This document shows, piece after piece, positions 8,276-16,696 of a stretch of 24,226 bases of DNA (positions are counted from its first letter, which is position 1; every line of letters starts with the position of its first letter). The notes beneath the pieces are model-generated. The model was not told where the DNA came from and did not search any database. It saw nothing but the letters and a program-made list of their open reading frames with translations. This stretch comes from Prorocentrum cordatum (taxonomy: Eukaryota; Sar; Dinophyceae; Prorocentrales; Prorocentraceae): the NCBI GenBank assembly GCA_963575745.1, contig CAUYUJ010011204.1, positions 1-24,226 of the forward strand. The letters run 5' to 3'. A program made the position numbers and the translations under genes.

Positions 8276-8600
8276 TCGAACGAGGCCCTCGGGGGCCTCC
8301 CTGAGGCCGTCTTGGGGGCCTCCTGGGCCGGCTGTGGCGCTTCTTGGGCCGTCTCGGGGGGGCCCGTGAGCCCCACGGGACAACCCTTTTGGGCCGTCTG
8401 GGGCCTCTTGGGTCTCTCTTGGACTGTGTTGGGGCTCCGCGGGGGCGTCTGGGGCGCTGCGAAGACGAAGCCAGCGAATATGCCGAAAACGTACGTTGTA
8501 CGAAGGAAACGAGCCGATTTGTGCCTCTTGAAGGCCCCCTTGGGGCCCTCACGGGCCCTCTTGGGGCGCTCTTGGGCGTGTTCGGGGCCTCTTCAGGCAT

Positions 8601-8747
8601 TCTTGTTCATCTGTACGGCCCGCGTGGCCTGTCGTGGGCAATTTGGAAGCGGCCCGGGGAAGTCCTGGGGGGTCTGTGACCCCCCAAAGGTTCGGGGGGG
8701 CGGCCAAGGGGGATGACGGCACCGATGTTCGCCCCCCCGGCCTACTC
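8601..8747. repeat. Array end with C-run junction (second copy)
   Basis: It holds GTGACCCCCCAAAGG, a G-run, then GGCACCGATG (8719-8728) and GCCCCCCCGGCCTACTC (8731-8747). This parallels the junction at 6299-6354 and leads directly into the AT/TACA microsatellite. Confidence 0.7.
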
Positions 8748-8851
8748 ATATATATATATATATATATATATACATACATACATACATACATACATACATA
8801 CATACCTACCTACCTACCTACCTACCTACCTACCTACCTCCCTCCCTCCCT

Positions 8852-8888
<37 letters not shown>

Positions 8889-9019
8889 CATGCATGCATG
8901 CATGCATGCATACATATATACATATATACATACATACATACATACATACATACATACATACATACATACATACATACACACACACATACATACATACATA
9001 CATACATACATACCATACA

Positions 9020-9055
<36 letters not shown>

Positions 9056-9338
9056 CATACATACATACATACATGCATGCATACATACATACATACATAC
9101 ATACATACGCACATGTATGCATACATACATACATACATACATACATACATACATACATACATACACATACATACATGCATGCATGCATGCATGCATGCAT
9201 GCATACATGCATACATGCGTACATGCATACATGCATACATGCATACATGCATACATGCATACATGCATACATGCATACATGCATACATGCATACATGCAT
9301 ACATGCATACATGCATACACACATACAGTACATACATA
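8748..9338. repeat. Compound tetranucleotide microsatellite (CATA/CCTA/CCTC/CCTG/CATG)
   Basis: An AT run grades into CATA, then CCTA, CCTC, CCTG, CATG, back to CATA, and finally to an alternating CATGCATA octamer near 9200-9318. Each switch changes one base of the unit. Every frame on both strands is open because the tract lacks stops, giving Tyr-Ile-His-Thr or Met-Tyr-Val-Cys repeats. No gene is implied. Confidence 0.95.
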
Positions 9339-9675
9339 TAGCCGGGCGTCTGGGGGGCCCTCGCCGGGCCCTGGCGCCCCCGTCTGCCGCGTGCCTTGCG
9401 TTCTCCTCTTTCCTATGCGACTCGGGCGGGGGGACTTGGAAATGCCTGAGGGGTTCTGAAGAACCTGCTTCTCCTCCTCCTCCCTCATTCGTCCTCCTCA
9501 TCGCCGCTGACATTCACTGGGCGATGCGATCCGGCCACGGTTACATTACAGCAGTGACCGACAAATGCTCTGATTTCGGAGTAAACAGGCACGAATCGCG
9601 CACTGGGCCGAGACCCACGGCCCGAGAGGACGGCAGGGTTCACAAAGCGCCCCCCCGCCAATGTCGGCACGGCCC
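9339..9675. other. GC-rich spacer, no gene recognised
   Basis: This is non-repetitive GC-rich sequence with a CTCCTCCTCC stretch near 9470-9485. Short frames exist on both strands. The minus one near 9485-9730 continues from the possible retroelement remnant but shows nothing recognisable. Confidence 0.4.
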
Positions 9676-11642
9676 TCAAACGGATCGCGCCCCCCCGCGT
9701 GCTCCAGTTTCGGCGGCGCCCCCCCCCCATTTGGACTCGCCCTTCGCGCGGATGCTGTTCCGGAAGAAGGTCATTTCACGGGCGGCCCTACTGGGAGGAG
9801 ACACATGCCGCCGCGCCCCCCTGCGCAAGTTGATTGTCGCCTCACGCGGATCACACCCCGCAGGGAGTTCCACCGACAGCCCCAGGGCCAAGGTTCGCAC
9901 CCCGCCGCCGCGCCCATGCCGGCACGCCCCTGACCTTGATTGCGCGGTCGGGGCGTCTATACCGAAGCTGCTGATCACCTCCAACGCGCCCGCGGCTGGA
10001 AATGAACCAACCCAGCCCGCGCCCCTCATCGCGACCATGGAAATCGCTGCGAGACTGCGAGGGCACCGTCGTGAAGACGGGCAGGTCAAATGCAGCGCGC
10101 TGCGCTGCGCCAGTGACCAGCGTGCAAACTGTGAGCGCATGGGCGTACGCACCAGACAACAACGGCACCAGGAAGGCAAACTCCTGCATCTCCGGGTAGC
10201 CGAATATCAAGCACAACCGCGCTGCCAGCGTCGCCATCAGAAATGGAGCCAAGGCCTTCGACGCCAACCGACTTGCACTGGACAAAGAAACCTCGAGGAC
10301 GAGCGCAGTCGGAAACATCGCCGGCTGTCAGCCCCCCCGCGGACGTCTAGGGGGCGCTCGCAGGGGGAGACTCCTGTAACCCAATGACATTCGCTACCCT
10401 CCCTCGCGCATCACTTCTGTCTTGGAACTGAGCTGCGGGAATGCGCCGTCGAGTCTTTGCTAGCGAGTACCCCAGAGCCGCTGGAAATGTGCCGCCTCGC
10501 CGCCAAGGGCTCCTTCAGCAGCTGCGCCGCGACCTGCAACCTGGCGCTTCTCCCCGAGACGGTCGCCGCGCGCTTTGCGCGCGGCCTCGATGCGCTCAAC
10601 TTCCTCCGCCGTCTTTGCTAGGAGGTTATGTGCGAGCTGGTTGGTGCCGTCTTTGAGCTGCTTGCGTTTCTTTTCCAACTCCCGCCCGGCCCAGGGCTAA
10701 GGGGTCGCGGCCACCTGCGGAGCCAAGCAGCTCAGCAGAGTCGACGATGAACTGCTTAGTGGAGGAACCGCCGACGATGCTGGCGAACTCGAGCTGCGGG
10801 GCGCTCGCCAAGCTGGAACCACTCCCTGGTGCACAGAACCCATGAAGTTCTTCAACCAGACTCCGATGACACTGTCCAGAGTGCTCGAGCTCCGCAGACA
10901 GCTGCGGATGAATGCCTTCTACTGCACCACCTGAGTGTCCAAGTCGCCATGCCTCTGCACCGCTGCTGAAACGTTCTTCTCGGCCGCCCGCATCGTAGAG
11001 TGCGCGACCGAAACCTGGCGCTGGAGAATAGGGGTTTGGGTACCTGTGCAAGTTCAGCCATCGCACGGTGACGGGCCGCCCCCGTCTTTTCCCCAGCCTT
11101 ACCCAAAAGAACAACCATCTTTGAATGCTCATATGTTGAAAGTGCGGACGCCCTCAAGCCAGAGGCCGCGCCCTGGTCCTTCGGAGTTTGTGTAAAAATA
11201 ACTGTTGATGCTGCTGCTGACCCACCTGACCTGGAGGGTCAAAACGGGGGTGAGATCCAAGGATTCGCAAACGCTGTGCCTCACACGCCTCCTGGCGGTT
11301 GAACCGATGTGGAGTCATAGGGGGCCCAGCACGATCCACAGTGTTTGCAAATATTGAATACATATTGTGCTTCCTGCAACCGCATGCTGGGCATGTCAAC
11401 TTGGCATGTTGCTGCGACTGCGACTGGCTGCGTCTCCGGTTAGACAGAAACCCTGGCCTGGGAGCAAGCCGAAGATATTTGCCAGAACTGCCATAGCCAA
11501 CGCCAAAAGATTTTGGCCATTGGCCGCAGCCTTGCCATTGCCACGGGGGCGACATGACGGAATCGCAATGAAGGAAATGGATTCCTCGAACTAAGCTTGG
11601 CTCGCAGGCGCTATGTGCCATTTTGAAAAAAAGTAACCGCAC
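9676..11642 (-). pseudogene. Possible decayed retroelement-like coding remnant
   Basis: Minus-strand frames follow one another with shifts: 11642-11154, 11157-10852, about 11040-10919, 10678-10460, 10318-9851 and 10179-9676. The first holds a Cys-Pro-Ala-Cys-Gly-Cys cluster near 11400, then an Asn/Phe/Ala segment where a second Cys pair of a zinc knuckle could once have been. The middle frames are Ala/Glu/Lys/Gln-rich and look coiled-coil prone, for example Gln-Arg-Gln-Val-Ser-Val...Ala-Ala-Glu-Lys, and Lys-Lys-Arg-Lys-Gln-Leu...Ala-Glu-Glu-Val-Glu. A zinc-finger then coiled-coil layout would suit a LINE ORF1-type protein. I see no reverse-transcriptase or endonuclease motif, so this is a guess from layout. 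A broken host gene or unspliced exons are alternatives. Confidence 0.3.
10566..10584. repeat. Short perfect GC hairpin
   Basis: CCGCGCGC and GCGCGCGG are perfect 8-bp arms around TTT. It lies inside the possible coding remnant, so it may be chance in GC-rich sequence. Confidence 0.6.
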
Positions 11643-12095
11643 CCCTCAAACATTGAAAGAGATAGAGAAAGAGAGAACAAGCACACACACACACACAAAC
11701 CAATTGCGAGCCACTGCCAATGCTATGCTACAGTGGTGTAAAACAGCATGAAAAAAACGTGCCTGGCACAGCTAAGGCTGAACTGGATGTGTGTTCGCCC
11801 GTGCGAGCAACGACTTTCAGAGTCACCTTGCGGGGGGGTGTGATGATGTTGAGGAGGAGGAGGAAAAGGAGGACCACTGAAAGCCCAAGACTCATCAAAG
11901 AGATTGCCATACATCTTCCTTCCAAATTCCTTCTTCACAGGATCCGATACGCGTTCACGTTCACTGACGGAAATGTCCCGTTCGCAAACAACCGTTTGAA
12001 CATCAGGAACTGTGCCAGACCACAACTCCTGGGACTTCAACATTGTGAACCAACGCGACGGTTGCGCCCTCAAACTCCATCATTGGTACGCTAAC
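11643..12095. other. Spacer with AC microsatellite, no gene recognised
   Basis: A GAGA-rich piece leads into an AC run at about 11680-11698, and a GAGGAGGAGG piece lies near 11850-11865. Frames of up to 124 codons are open on both strands over 11720-12094 with no recognisable domain. GCCATTTTG near 11618-11626 recalls part of the dinoflagellate spliced leader but the rest does not match. Confidence 0.4.
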
Positions 12096-12550
12096 CATGA
12101 GAATTCTTGAGACTCTAGAAACTCTTAAAGCGAATGCACGCGGCGCTAAGGCGAAACTCGCAGTTTGAAAAAGACCACCCTCCATCCATGAAGCTCTTGC
12201 AAGCTGTTGGGGCGCCTGTGCGCGGCGCTGAAGCGATGATCACCTAGTGAAAAAGGAACCGCCCCCCATCCGTGAAACTCCTGCAAACTGCAAACTTCTA
12301 AGACGAATGTGCGAGGCGCTAAGGCGAGGACCACATTTTGAAAACGAGGCGCCCTCAATCCATGAATCTCTTGTAACTATTGAAGGCGAATGTGCGCGAC
12401 GCTAGAGCGAGAACCACAGTTTGAAATCTGACTGCCCTCTAACATGAAACTCTTGCAATTCTTTGAAACGAAATTGCGCGGCGTTAGTGTGAGAGCCCCA
12501 TTGTGACAGCAGGCCGCCCTCCATCCGTGAAGATGCTGCAAATGTCAAGC
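12096..12550. repeat. 82-90 bp tandem repeat, five to six diverged copies
   Basis: The marker CCCTCCATCC(A/G)TGAA recurs near 12178, 12263, 12352, 12435 and 12517, followed each time by CTCTTGCAA-like text. Between markers lies a GCGCGGCGCTAAGGCGA-like segment and CACAGTTTGAAA. A still more eroded copy may begin near 12040. Spacing is 82 to 90 bp, not constant modulo 3, so this is not a coding repeat. Confidence 0.85.
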
Positions 12551-12935
12551 TTCAGGATCGTAAATTGTGCGGGGGTCTTTGGCGAAACGCCCGACCCGCC
12601 CGTTCGACCGGCCTCGGGGTGCGACAGGGAGGAGCTATCAGAAGGAAAAGAAATGGAAAAGTCAAGGGGCACAAGGACACACAAATAAATACACACAAAT
12701 AAAAGTATTCACCATATTTCCCATATTTTCTGGGTTTCTGTCTTCCCCCCCACTTCCCATGTTTCCTATATTGTCCTGGGAATCGACGATTAGTTGTGTC
12801 TGTGTGTTGTTCCCCCTCCTGATATCTATAAGGAACAGGAACGGAAGAGGACGAGCGCGGCCGGGGAGATCCGAGGGGAGGAGGCGGCCGCGGCAGGCCG
12901 ATGGCCCGCCCGGGCTCCTTGCCGCGCCGCTTGTC
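12551..12935. other. Spacer, no gene recognised
   Basis: Mixed sequence with an ACACAAATAAAT stretch near 12670-12700 and pyrimidine-rich text near 12740-12780. Frames running through it change character when they enter the GTCGCC tract and are not taken as genes. Confidence 0.4.
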
Positions 12936-13016
12936 GCTGCGCGAGCGGCTTCGCTTGTCGTCCTCGGCCAGGGAGGCGCCGCCGAGGCATGGCCACAGGA
13001 ACGCGAATCAAGAGCA

Positions 13017-13049
<33 letters not shown>

Positions 13050-13097
13050 TCGCCGTCGCCGTCGGCGTCGCCGTCGCCGTCGCGATCGCCATCGCGA

Positions 13098-13133
<36 letters not shown>

Positions 13134-13213
13134 CCGCTGCGCGAGCGGCTTCGCTCGTCGCCCCGGGCCCGGGAGGCGCCTTCGAAGAGTGGTCACAAGA
13201 GCGCGAGTCAAGA
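12936..13213. repeat. Two 78-bp direct repeats flanking a GTCGCC microsatellite
   Basis: 12936-13013 and 13136-13213 align end to end. Both begin GCTGCGCGAGCGGCTTCGCT, contain GGGAGGCGCC, and end in a CACA(G/A)GA.CGCGA.TCAAGA segment. Between them lies an interrupted GTCGCC hexanucleotide tract at about 13017-13135. Frames on both strands are open and give Val-Ala or Arg runs. Confidence 0.85.
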
Positions 13214-13299
13214 TCGGAAGCAAGCCCGGGAAGTGAGTGAGACGGGGCGGGCCTTCTCTAGGGGAAGAAACAGTGGCATAAACATAAAAACTCGGAGGT
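13214..13299. other. Short spacer flanking foldback copy B
   Basis: The minus-strand reading next to the foldback element (TTTTTATGTTTATG) resembles the AAAAAGATATGTATATG flank of foldback copy A, so the shared element may extend into it. Confidence 0.4.
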
Positions 13300-13391
13300 C
13301 CGCGCGGATTTCTCGGATCGGCGCTGGAGCCCCCCGGCGGCGCCTCCAGCGCCGCCCCTGGCGCGCTCCGCGCGCCAGGGAGGGGGTCCAG
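13300..13391 (-). mobile_element. Foldback repeat element, copy B (truncated, minus orientation)
   Basis: The reverse complement matches 14798-14892 nearly end to end: CTGGACCCCCTCCCTGG, the CCTGGCGCGC / GCGCGCCAGG hairpin, the GGCGGCGC / GCGCCGCC-type hairpin and the outer arm ending in CCGCGCGG. The other 28-bp outer arm present in copy A is missing here. No coding capacity is seen, so if mobile it would be non-autonomous. Confidence 0.7.
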
Positions 13392-13396
13392 AAGGC

Positions 13397-13419
13397 TCGG
13401 AAGGCCTCGGGCCTTCCGA
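13397..13419. repeat. Perfect 10-bp-arm hairpin
   Basis: TCGGAAGGCC and GGCCTTCCGA flank TCG. It lies just beyond the truncated end of foldback copy B. Confidence 0.8.
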
Positions 13420-14114
13420 ACCCCCGGCAGCCGCGGCCCGAAGGCTCCCAGCCTTGTCCGCCCGAAGGCTTCCGATCCGATCCCGGTGTCCCTCCTCGTG
13501 TCCCTCTTCGTATCCCTCCTCCTGCTCATCCTGCGATGCGGGGCAGCAGCGGCGCCACGGCGATGCGGGGCAGGAGCGGCGCCACCTAGGCCACGACGGA
13601 GGCAGTGGCGGCCCATCCCGAAGGACCTGTGCGGAGGGCGGCGGCCAATTTCGAGGGCCAGGGCCTGGACGACGGCGGCGACCTCCACATGCTGCGGGTG
13701 GACCGCCGTCGCAGGCGCCGTCGGGAGCGTCGCCGTGAAGCAGGAGCTCGCGAGGCGCGTGCGCTGGCCAGCGTCTGGACCAAGGCGCGGGTCAAGACGG
13801 CGGGCTGCCAAAGCAACGACGACTGCGACTGCTGTGCAGGAAGGCCCGTCACGCTGCACCACCGACTGCACGGGTGCAGCGCAAAAAGATCGATCGAGCA
13901 TGAGTGTTTGGGCCGCACTGAGTGTTTGGGCCGCACTGGGGGCCTACGTGAGCATGCGCAATAGCATCGTGAGGCATGCCGCAATGTTGCATAGTGGACC
14001 AGAGATATGGCACGTACCCACCAGAAGGGAACGCTGTGACGCCGCCCCCAGTCTGGAATTTTCTGGCGGAAGCCTCGAGGTCTGAGGACAGCCCAGACAT
14101 GATGATCTGCATGT
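13420..14114. other. GC-rich spacer with two small tandem duplications
   Basis: GCGATGCGGGGCAG(C/G)AGCGG is repeated as a 27-bp unit at 13533-13559 and from 13560. TGAGTGTTTGGGCCGCAC is repeated exactly at 13901-13918 and 13919-13936. A plus frame over 13605-13964 includes an Asp-Asp-Cys-Asp-Cys-Cys cluster, but the minus strand is also open, and I recognise no family. Confidence 0.6.
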
Positions 14115-14152
14115 GGCCCGCTCCAAAAAACCTGAACCCAAAATGTTGGCAT
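14115..14152. repeat. Dispersed repeat motif, copy 1
   Basis: It begins with GGCCCGCTCC and runs through CCTGAACCCAAAATG to TTGGCAT. It matches 16658-16696 over its whole length with a few changes. Confidence 0.7.
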
Positions 14153-14195
14153 TAGAGGCCGCCTAGATAGGGTCGGAGTAGATGGGGCCGGAAGA

Positions 14196-14345
14196 TCGTG
14201 CCGCATCGCAGATGCATCGGCGATGCATCGGTGATGCACCGGCGACGCATCGTCGACGTCGGCGATGTATCGTCGACGTCGGCGTGGAGAAAATCAAGCT
14301 CCGTATCGAGCCGCATCGGCGATGCATCGGCGACGCGTCGCGATC
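14196..14345. repeat. 11-bp tandem array with GATGCATC palindromes
   Basis: Units of the type GATGCATCGGC follow one another, mixed with a 9-bp GACGTCGGC form. A gap near 14287-14312 separates two blocks. GATGCATC and GTCGAC make it rich in short palindromes. Confidence 0.85.
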
Positions 14346-14775
14346 CTCCGACCCCCTACTCCAACCCCATCGAGGAGGCCTAGAGGCATCTCCTCTTACT
14401 TCCACCAGCCTCCGCCGGCACTACCTCCCTCGTCTTGCCTCCGTGGGCTCCCACGGGCCCCGCACCCATGACGGGACGGCAACTTCTCGGCCCCTCGGAG
14501 GCGATGCCCCTTCGGCCGGAGGCTGCCCTGGGGTCTGAACTGGCTGGGGCCCCAGAAAATCGGTCAAGGGGGGGGGGGGTCGACGAGGCCGAACCCGCTC
14601 GAAAGCCGTTCCTGGGCCCCCCCTGGGATCCACCTGGTGCAACGCTTGCACCCCCGATCCGTTTGTTGACGGCCCTGGGCCCCGAACACAGCCTCCAGAG
14701 GCAGACCAAGGCGCAACTTCCCGAGCGCAAAACCTCGAACCTCGCCCCCACTAGCAGAAGAAAAAAAAAAACCGG
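14346..14775. other. GC-rich spacer, no gene recognised
   Basis: The stretch includes a G-run near 14568-14579 and an A-run at about 14760-14771. Frames are open on both strands (plus 14435-14947, minus 14380-14751). Their Pro/Gly/Arg-rich text shows no domain, and the plus frame runs through the foldback element, which argues against coding. Confidence 0.45.
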
Positions 14776-14892
14776 CCGCGCGGATCTCTTGGATCTGCGC
14801 TGGACCCCCCTCCCTGGCGCGCGGAGCGCGCCAGGGGCGGCGCCCGAGGCGCCGCCGAGGGAACCCAGCGCGGACCCAAGAAGTCCGCGCGG
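14776..14892 (+). mobile_element. Foldback repeat element, copy A (complete, 117 bp)
   Basis: Outer inverted arms of 28 bp (14776-14803 and 14865-14892) match at 24 positions, beginning and ending in CCGCGCGGA. Inside lie two further hairpins, CCCTGGCGCGC with GCGCGCCAGGG and GGCGGCGCC with GGCGCCGCC. Copy B at 13300-13391 is the same element in the other orientation. No transposase is present; this could be a MITE-like or foldback sequence. Target-site duplications were not identified. Confidence 0.75.
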
Positions 14893-14939
14893 AGCGCCAA
14901 AAAGATATGTATATGTTTTTTCTTCTTCGAGCTCGGGAA

Positions 14940-15095
14940 TCTCCTGACCCGGGTCAATCCAGACCCGGGTCAGTCAGGCCTTCCAGAATCCTGCAGGATC
15001 CCGCACCCAAACCCAGGTCGATGCGAAGGATCCTGCAGAATCCTGCAGGACCCCGCACCCAAACCCGGGTCGGTGCGACCCTGGCCCTGCAGGCT
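14940..15095. repeat. 52-bp direct duplication with GACCCGGGTC palindromes
   Basis: AGAATCCTGCAGGA begins at 14985 and again at 15037, each followed by CCCGCACCCAAACCC and GGTCG(A/G)TGCGA. GACCCGGGTC at 14946-14955 and 14962-14971 is a perfect 10-bp palindrome repeated in tandem. Confidence 0.85.
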
Positions 15096-15557
15096 CCTGC
15101 AAGATCGGGCGCTCTGGCTGAACCCCGCTTGCACTGACCCCCACCTCGAGACTCCCGACGAGCCACTCGGGTCGGGCGAAAGGGGGGATAGCAAAGGGGG
15201 GGTTTGAGAATCAGCTCACGTAGCTGATTTTCCCAGCGCCTCCCGGCGCCGGAGGCGGCCGTGTATCGAGGAATGGGCCCCTCGGTGAGGCCGAAACCAG
15301 CTACATGCAGCAAATTTCGCAACCCCCCCTTTCCCAATCCCCCCCTTTCGCCCGGCCCGAGCCACTTCAGGCCCCCAGCCGGCTCCCACCCTCAAGGGCG
15401 GGGCCCTCTTCCGGAGCGCCCCCTCGCACGCGGGCGCCCGTGGCCGTCGCGAGGGCGCCCCGAGAGCCTGCCCCCCCCCCGCCTCCCCCCGGGGGGCGCC
15501 GCGTCCTTGCTCCCGCTGCGGTCGCGCTTCCCGCGGTCCTGCCGCGGGGGAGGGCCT
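15096..15557. other. GC-rich spacer with a short hairpin, no gene recognised
   Basis: AATCAGCT (15209-15216) and AGCTGATT (15222-15229) form a perfect hairpin around CACGT. C-runs occur near 15327-15350 and 15470-15490. Frames on both strands run into the TCC tract and become homopolymeric, so no gene is called. Confidence 0.5.
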
Positions 15558-15735
15558 CCTCCTCCTCCTCCTCCTCCTCCTCCTCCTCCTCTCCTCTCCT
15601 CCTCCTCTCCTCCTCCTCCTCCTCTTTCCTCCTCCCTCCTCCTCCTCCTCCTCCTCCTCCTCCTCCTCCTCCCTCCTCCTCCTCCTCCTCCTCCTCCTCC
15701 TCCTCCTCCTCCTCCTCCTCCTCCTCCTCCTCCTC
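15558..15735. repeat. TCC/CTC trinucleotide microsatellite (polypyrimidine)
   Basis: Nearly uninterrupted CTCCTCCTCC with a few CTCTCC and CTTTCC breaks. All frames on both strands are open, encoding poly-Ser, Pro, Leu or poly-Glu, Gly, Arg. Confidence 0.95.
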
Positions 15736-15764
15736 TGGGGTCTCGAGGAGAATCCGCGGAGAGA

Positions 15765-16015
15765 ACAGGACGGCCCAAAGACCGCCCAAGAGGCCCCAAG
15801 ACGGCCGAACAGGGCCCCAAGAAGATTCCAAGAGGCTCCCCAGAGGGGGAACACCAACTGACATGTCGAGCCTACCGCCCCAAGGCCCTCAGGAGACCCC
15901 CAAGAGGCACCCAAGAAGCCCCCAAGAGGCCCCAGAGAGGCCGAAGAGAGCCCCAAGAGCACCCAAGACAACCCCAACAGAGCAAAATCAATGATTCCGA
16001 TTCCTCTGAAGTTCT
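15765..16015 (-). repeat. Inverted fragment of the GGCC/CTTGGG-rich array
   Basis: Read on the minus strand it shows the GGCCTCTTGGGG-type repeat of 5640-8600. A segment TCGACATGTCAGTTGGTG then TTCCCCCTCTGGGG near 15845-15880 lines up with CTCGAAATATCGGTTGGCGG then TCCCCCTCTGGG at 5863-5895 in unit A. It carries no palindrome copy. Confidence 0.7.
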
Positions 16016-16024
16016 TAAAGGCTT

Positions 16025-16222
16025 TTCGTCGACGCCGTCGTCGTCGTCGCCGTCGTCGTCGTCGTTGCCGTCGTCCTCGTCGCCGTCGTCGTTGCCGTCG
16101 TCGTCGTCGTCGTTGCCGTTGTCGTCGTCGTCTTCGTCGTCGTCGTCGTCGTGGTCGTCGTCGTGGTCGTCGTCATCGTCGACGTTGTCGCCGTCGTCGT
16201 CGTCGTCTTCGTCGTTCCCCTT
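16025..16222. repeat. GTC trinucleotide microsatellite
   Basis: Interrupted CGTCGTCGTC and GTCGTCGTTGCC runs. Frames are open on both strands (poly-Ser, Arg, Val; poly-Asp). Confidence 0.95.
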
Positions 16223-16657
16223 CAGCGTCGGCGGCACCGGCGTGGGGCCTTCACAATACTTGGAGAGAACAGCACGCAGCTCAACTACGATTACCTACCA
16301 GGATGCTCGCGCGCTAAGTGTGAAGTCGAGGAAGGCGAGGTCAACCCATTACATCCGACGGTCGATGCCACTTCTGAATCAGCACGTGGGGCCCCGAAGC
16401 TCTCGACACAAATTTCAGTATGGACTGCCGGGGCGGCGCACACGTGAAGACTTGGCAACGCGGAGGAGGAGCAGGAGGGTATCATTGGAGGCTCAGCGAT
16501 CAGGCAACAACAAGCGTCCAAGACGAGCGCGATCCGGCAATAACAAGCGTCCAGCAATAACGAGCTCAGCTCGCGACAGCTTCGCCCGGTGAGCAACTCG
16601 CGAACGACATGCCGCCTCTTGTACATCGCCCCCGCACGTGCCCACAGGAACATACAT
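16223..16657. other. Spacer, no gene recognised
   Basis: Non-repetitive sequence apart from a short direct duplication: GGCAACAACAAGCGTCCA at 16503-16520 and GGCAATAACAAGCGTCCA at 16536-16553. Frames are short on both strands, with nothing recognisable. Confidence 0.45.
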
Positions 16658-16696
16658 GGCCCGCTCCAGAACCACTGAGTCCAAACATATTGACAT
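16658..16696. repeat. Dispersed repeat motif, copy 2
   Basis: GGCCCGCTCC, then CCACTGAGTCCAAACATA and TTGACAT, matches 14115-14152. It lies just before the AT-rich island. Confidence 0.7.

Larger units (their letters stand above)
7079..8600. repeat. GGCC/CTTGGG-rich array, four tandem copies of unit B (about 350-410 bp)
   Basis: Four head-to-tail units start with a palindrome at 7079, 7491, 7888 and 8240, giving spacings near 412, 397 and 352. Each palindrome is followed by TTTCGAACG.GGCCCTC, the run GAGGCCGTCTTGGGG, a GTGAGCC(C/T)CACGGGAC or equivalent segment, GGGGCACTGCGAAGA (or GGGGCGCTGCGAAGA), and a short AT-richer piece ending in GCCTCTTG.AGGCCC. The minus frames repeat the same Pro/Arg/Gln-rich text, with Gly-Pro-Gln-Asp-Gly style units. 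Shifts between copies break the frame, so amplification of non-coding sequence is the simpler reading. Confidence 0.85.

Noticed and set aside
5585-8600. Long Pro/Arg/Gln-rich minus frames and Gly/Leu/Trp-rich plus frames in the GGCC-rich array
   Set aside because: Both strands are open, copies shift frame relative to one another, and no domain appears; amplified non-coding sequence explains it.
8634-10387. Several very long open frames across the tetranucleotide microsatellite
   Set aside because: The tract lacks stops in every frame on both strands, giving Tyr-Ile-His-Thr or Met-Tyr-Val-Cys repeats; this is composition, not coding.
10411-10678. Short Lys/Glu/Ala-rich minus frame as a stand-alone small protein
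   Set aside because: It lies among consecutive broken frames on the same strand and is better read as part of one decayed coding region.
11610-11635. Possible dinoflagellate spliced-leader sequence (GCCATTTTG)
   Set aside because: Only about nine bases agree and the flanking bases do not match the known leader.
15261-16592. 443-codon plus frame
   Set aside because: It runs through a TCC microsatellite, an inverted array fragment and a GTC microsatellite with no domain, and the minus strand is equally open.
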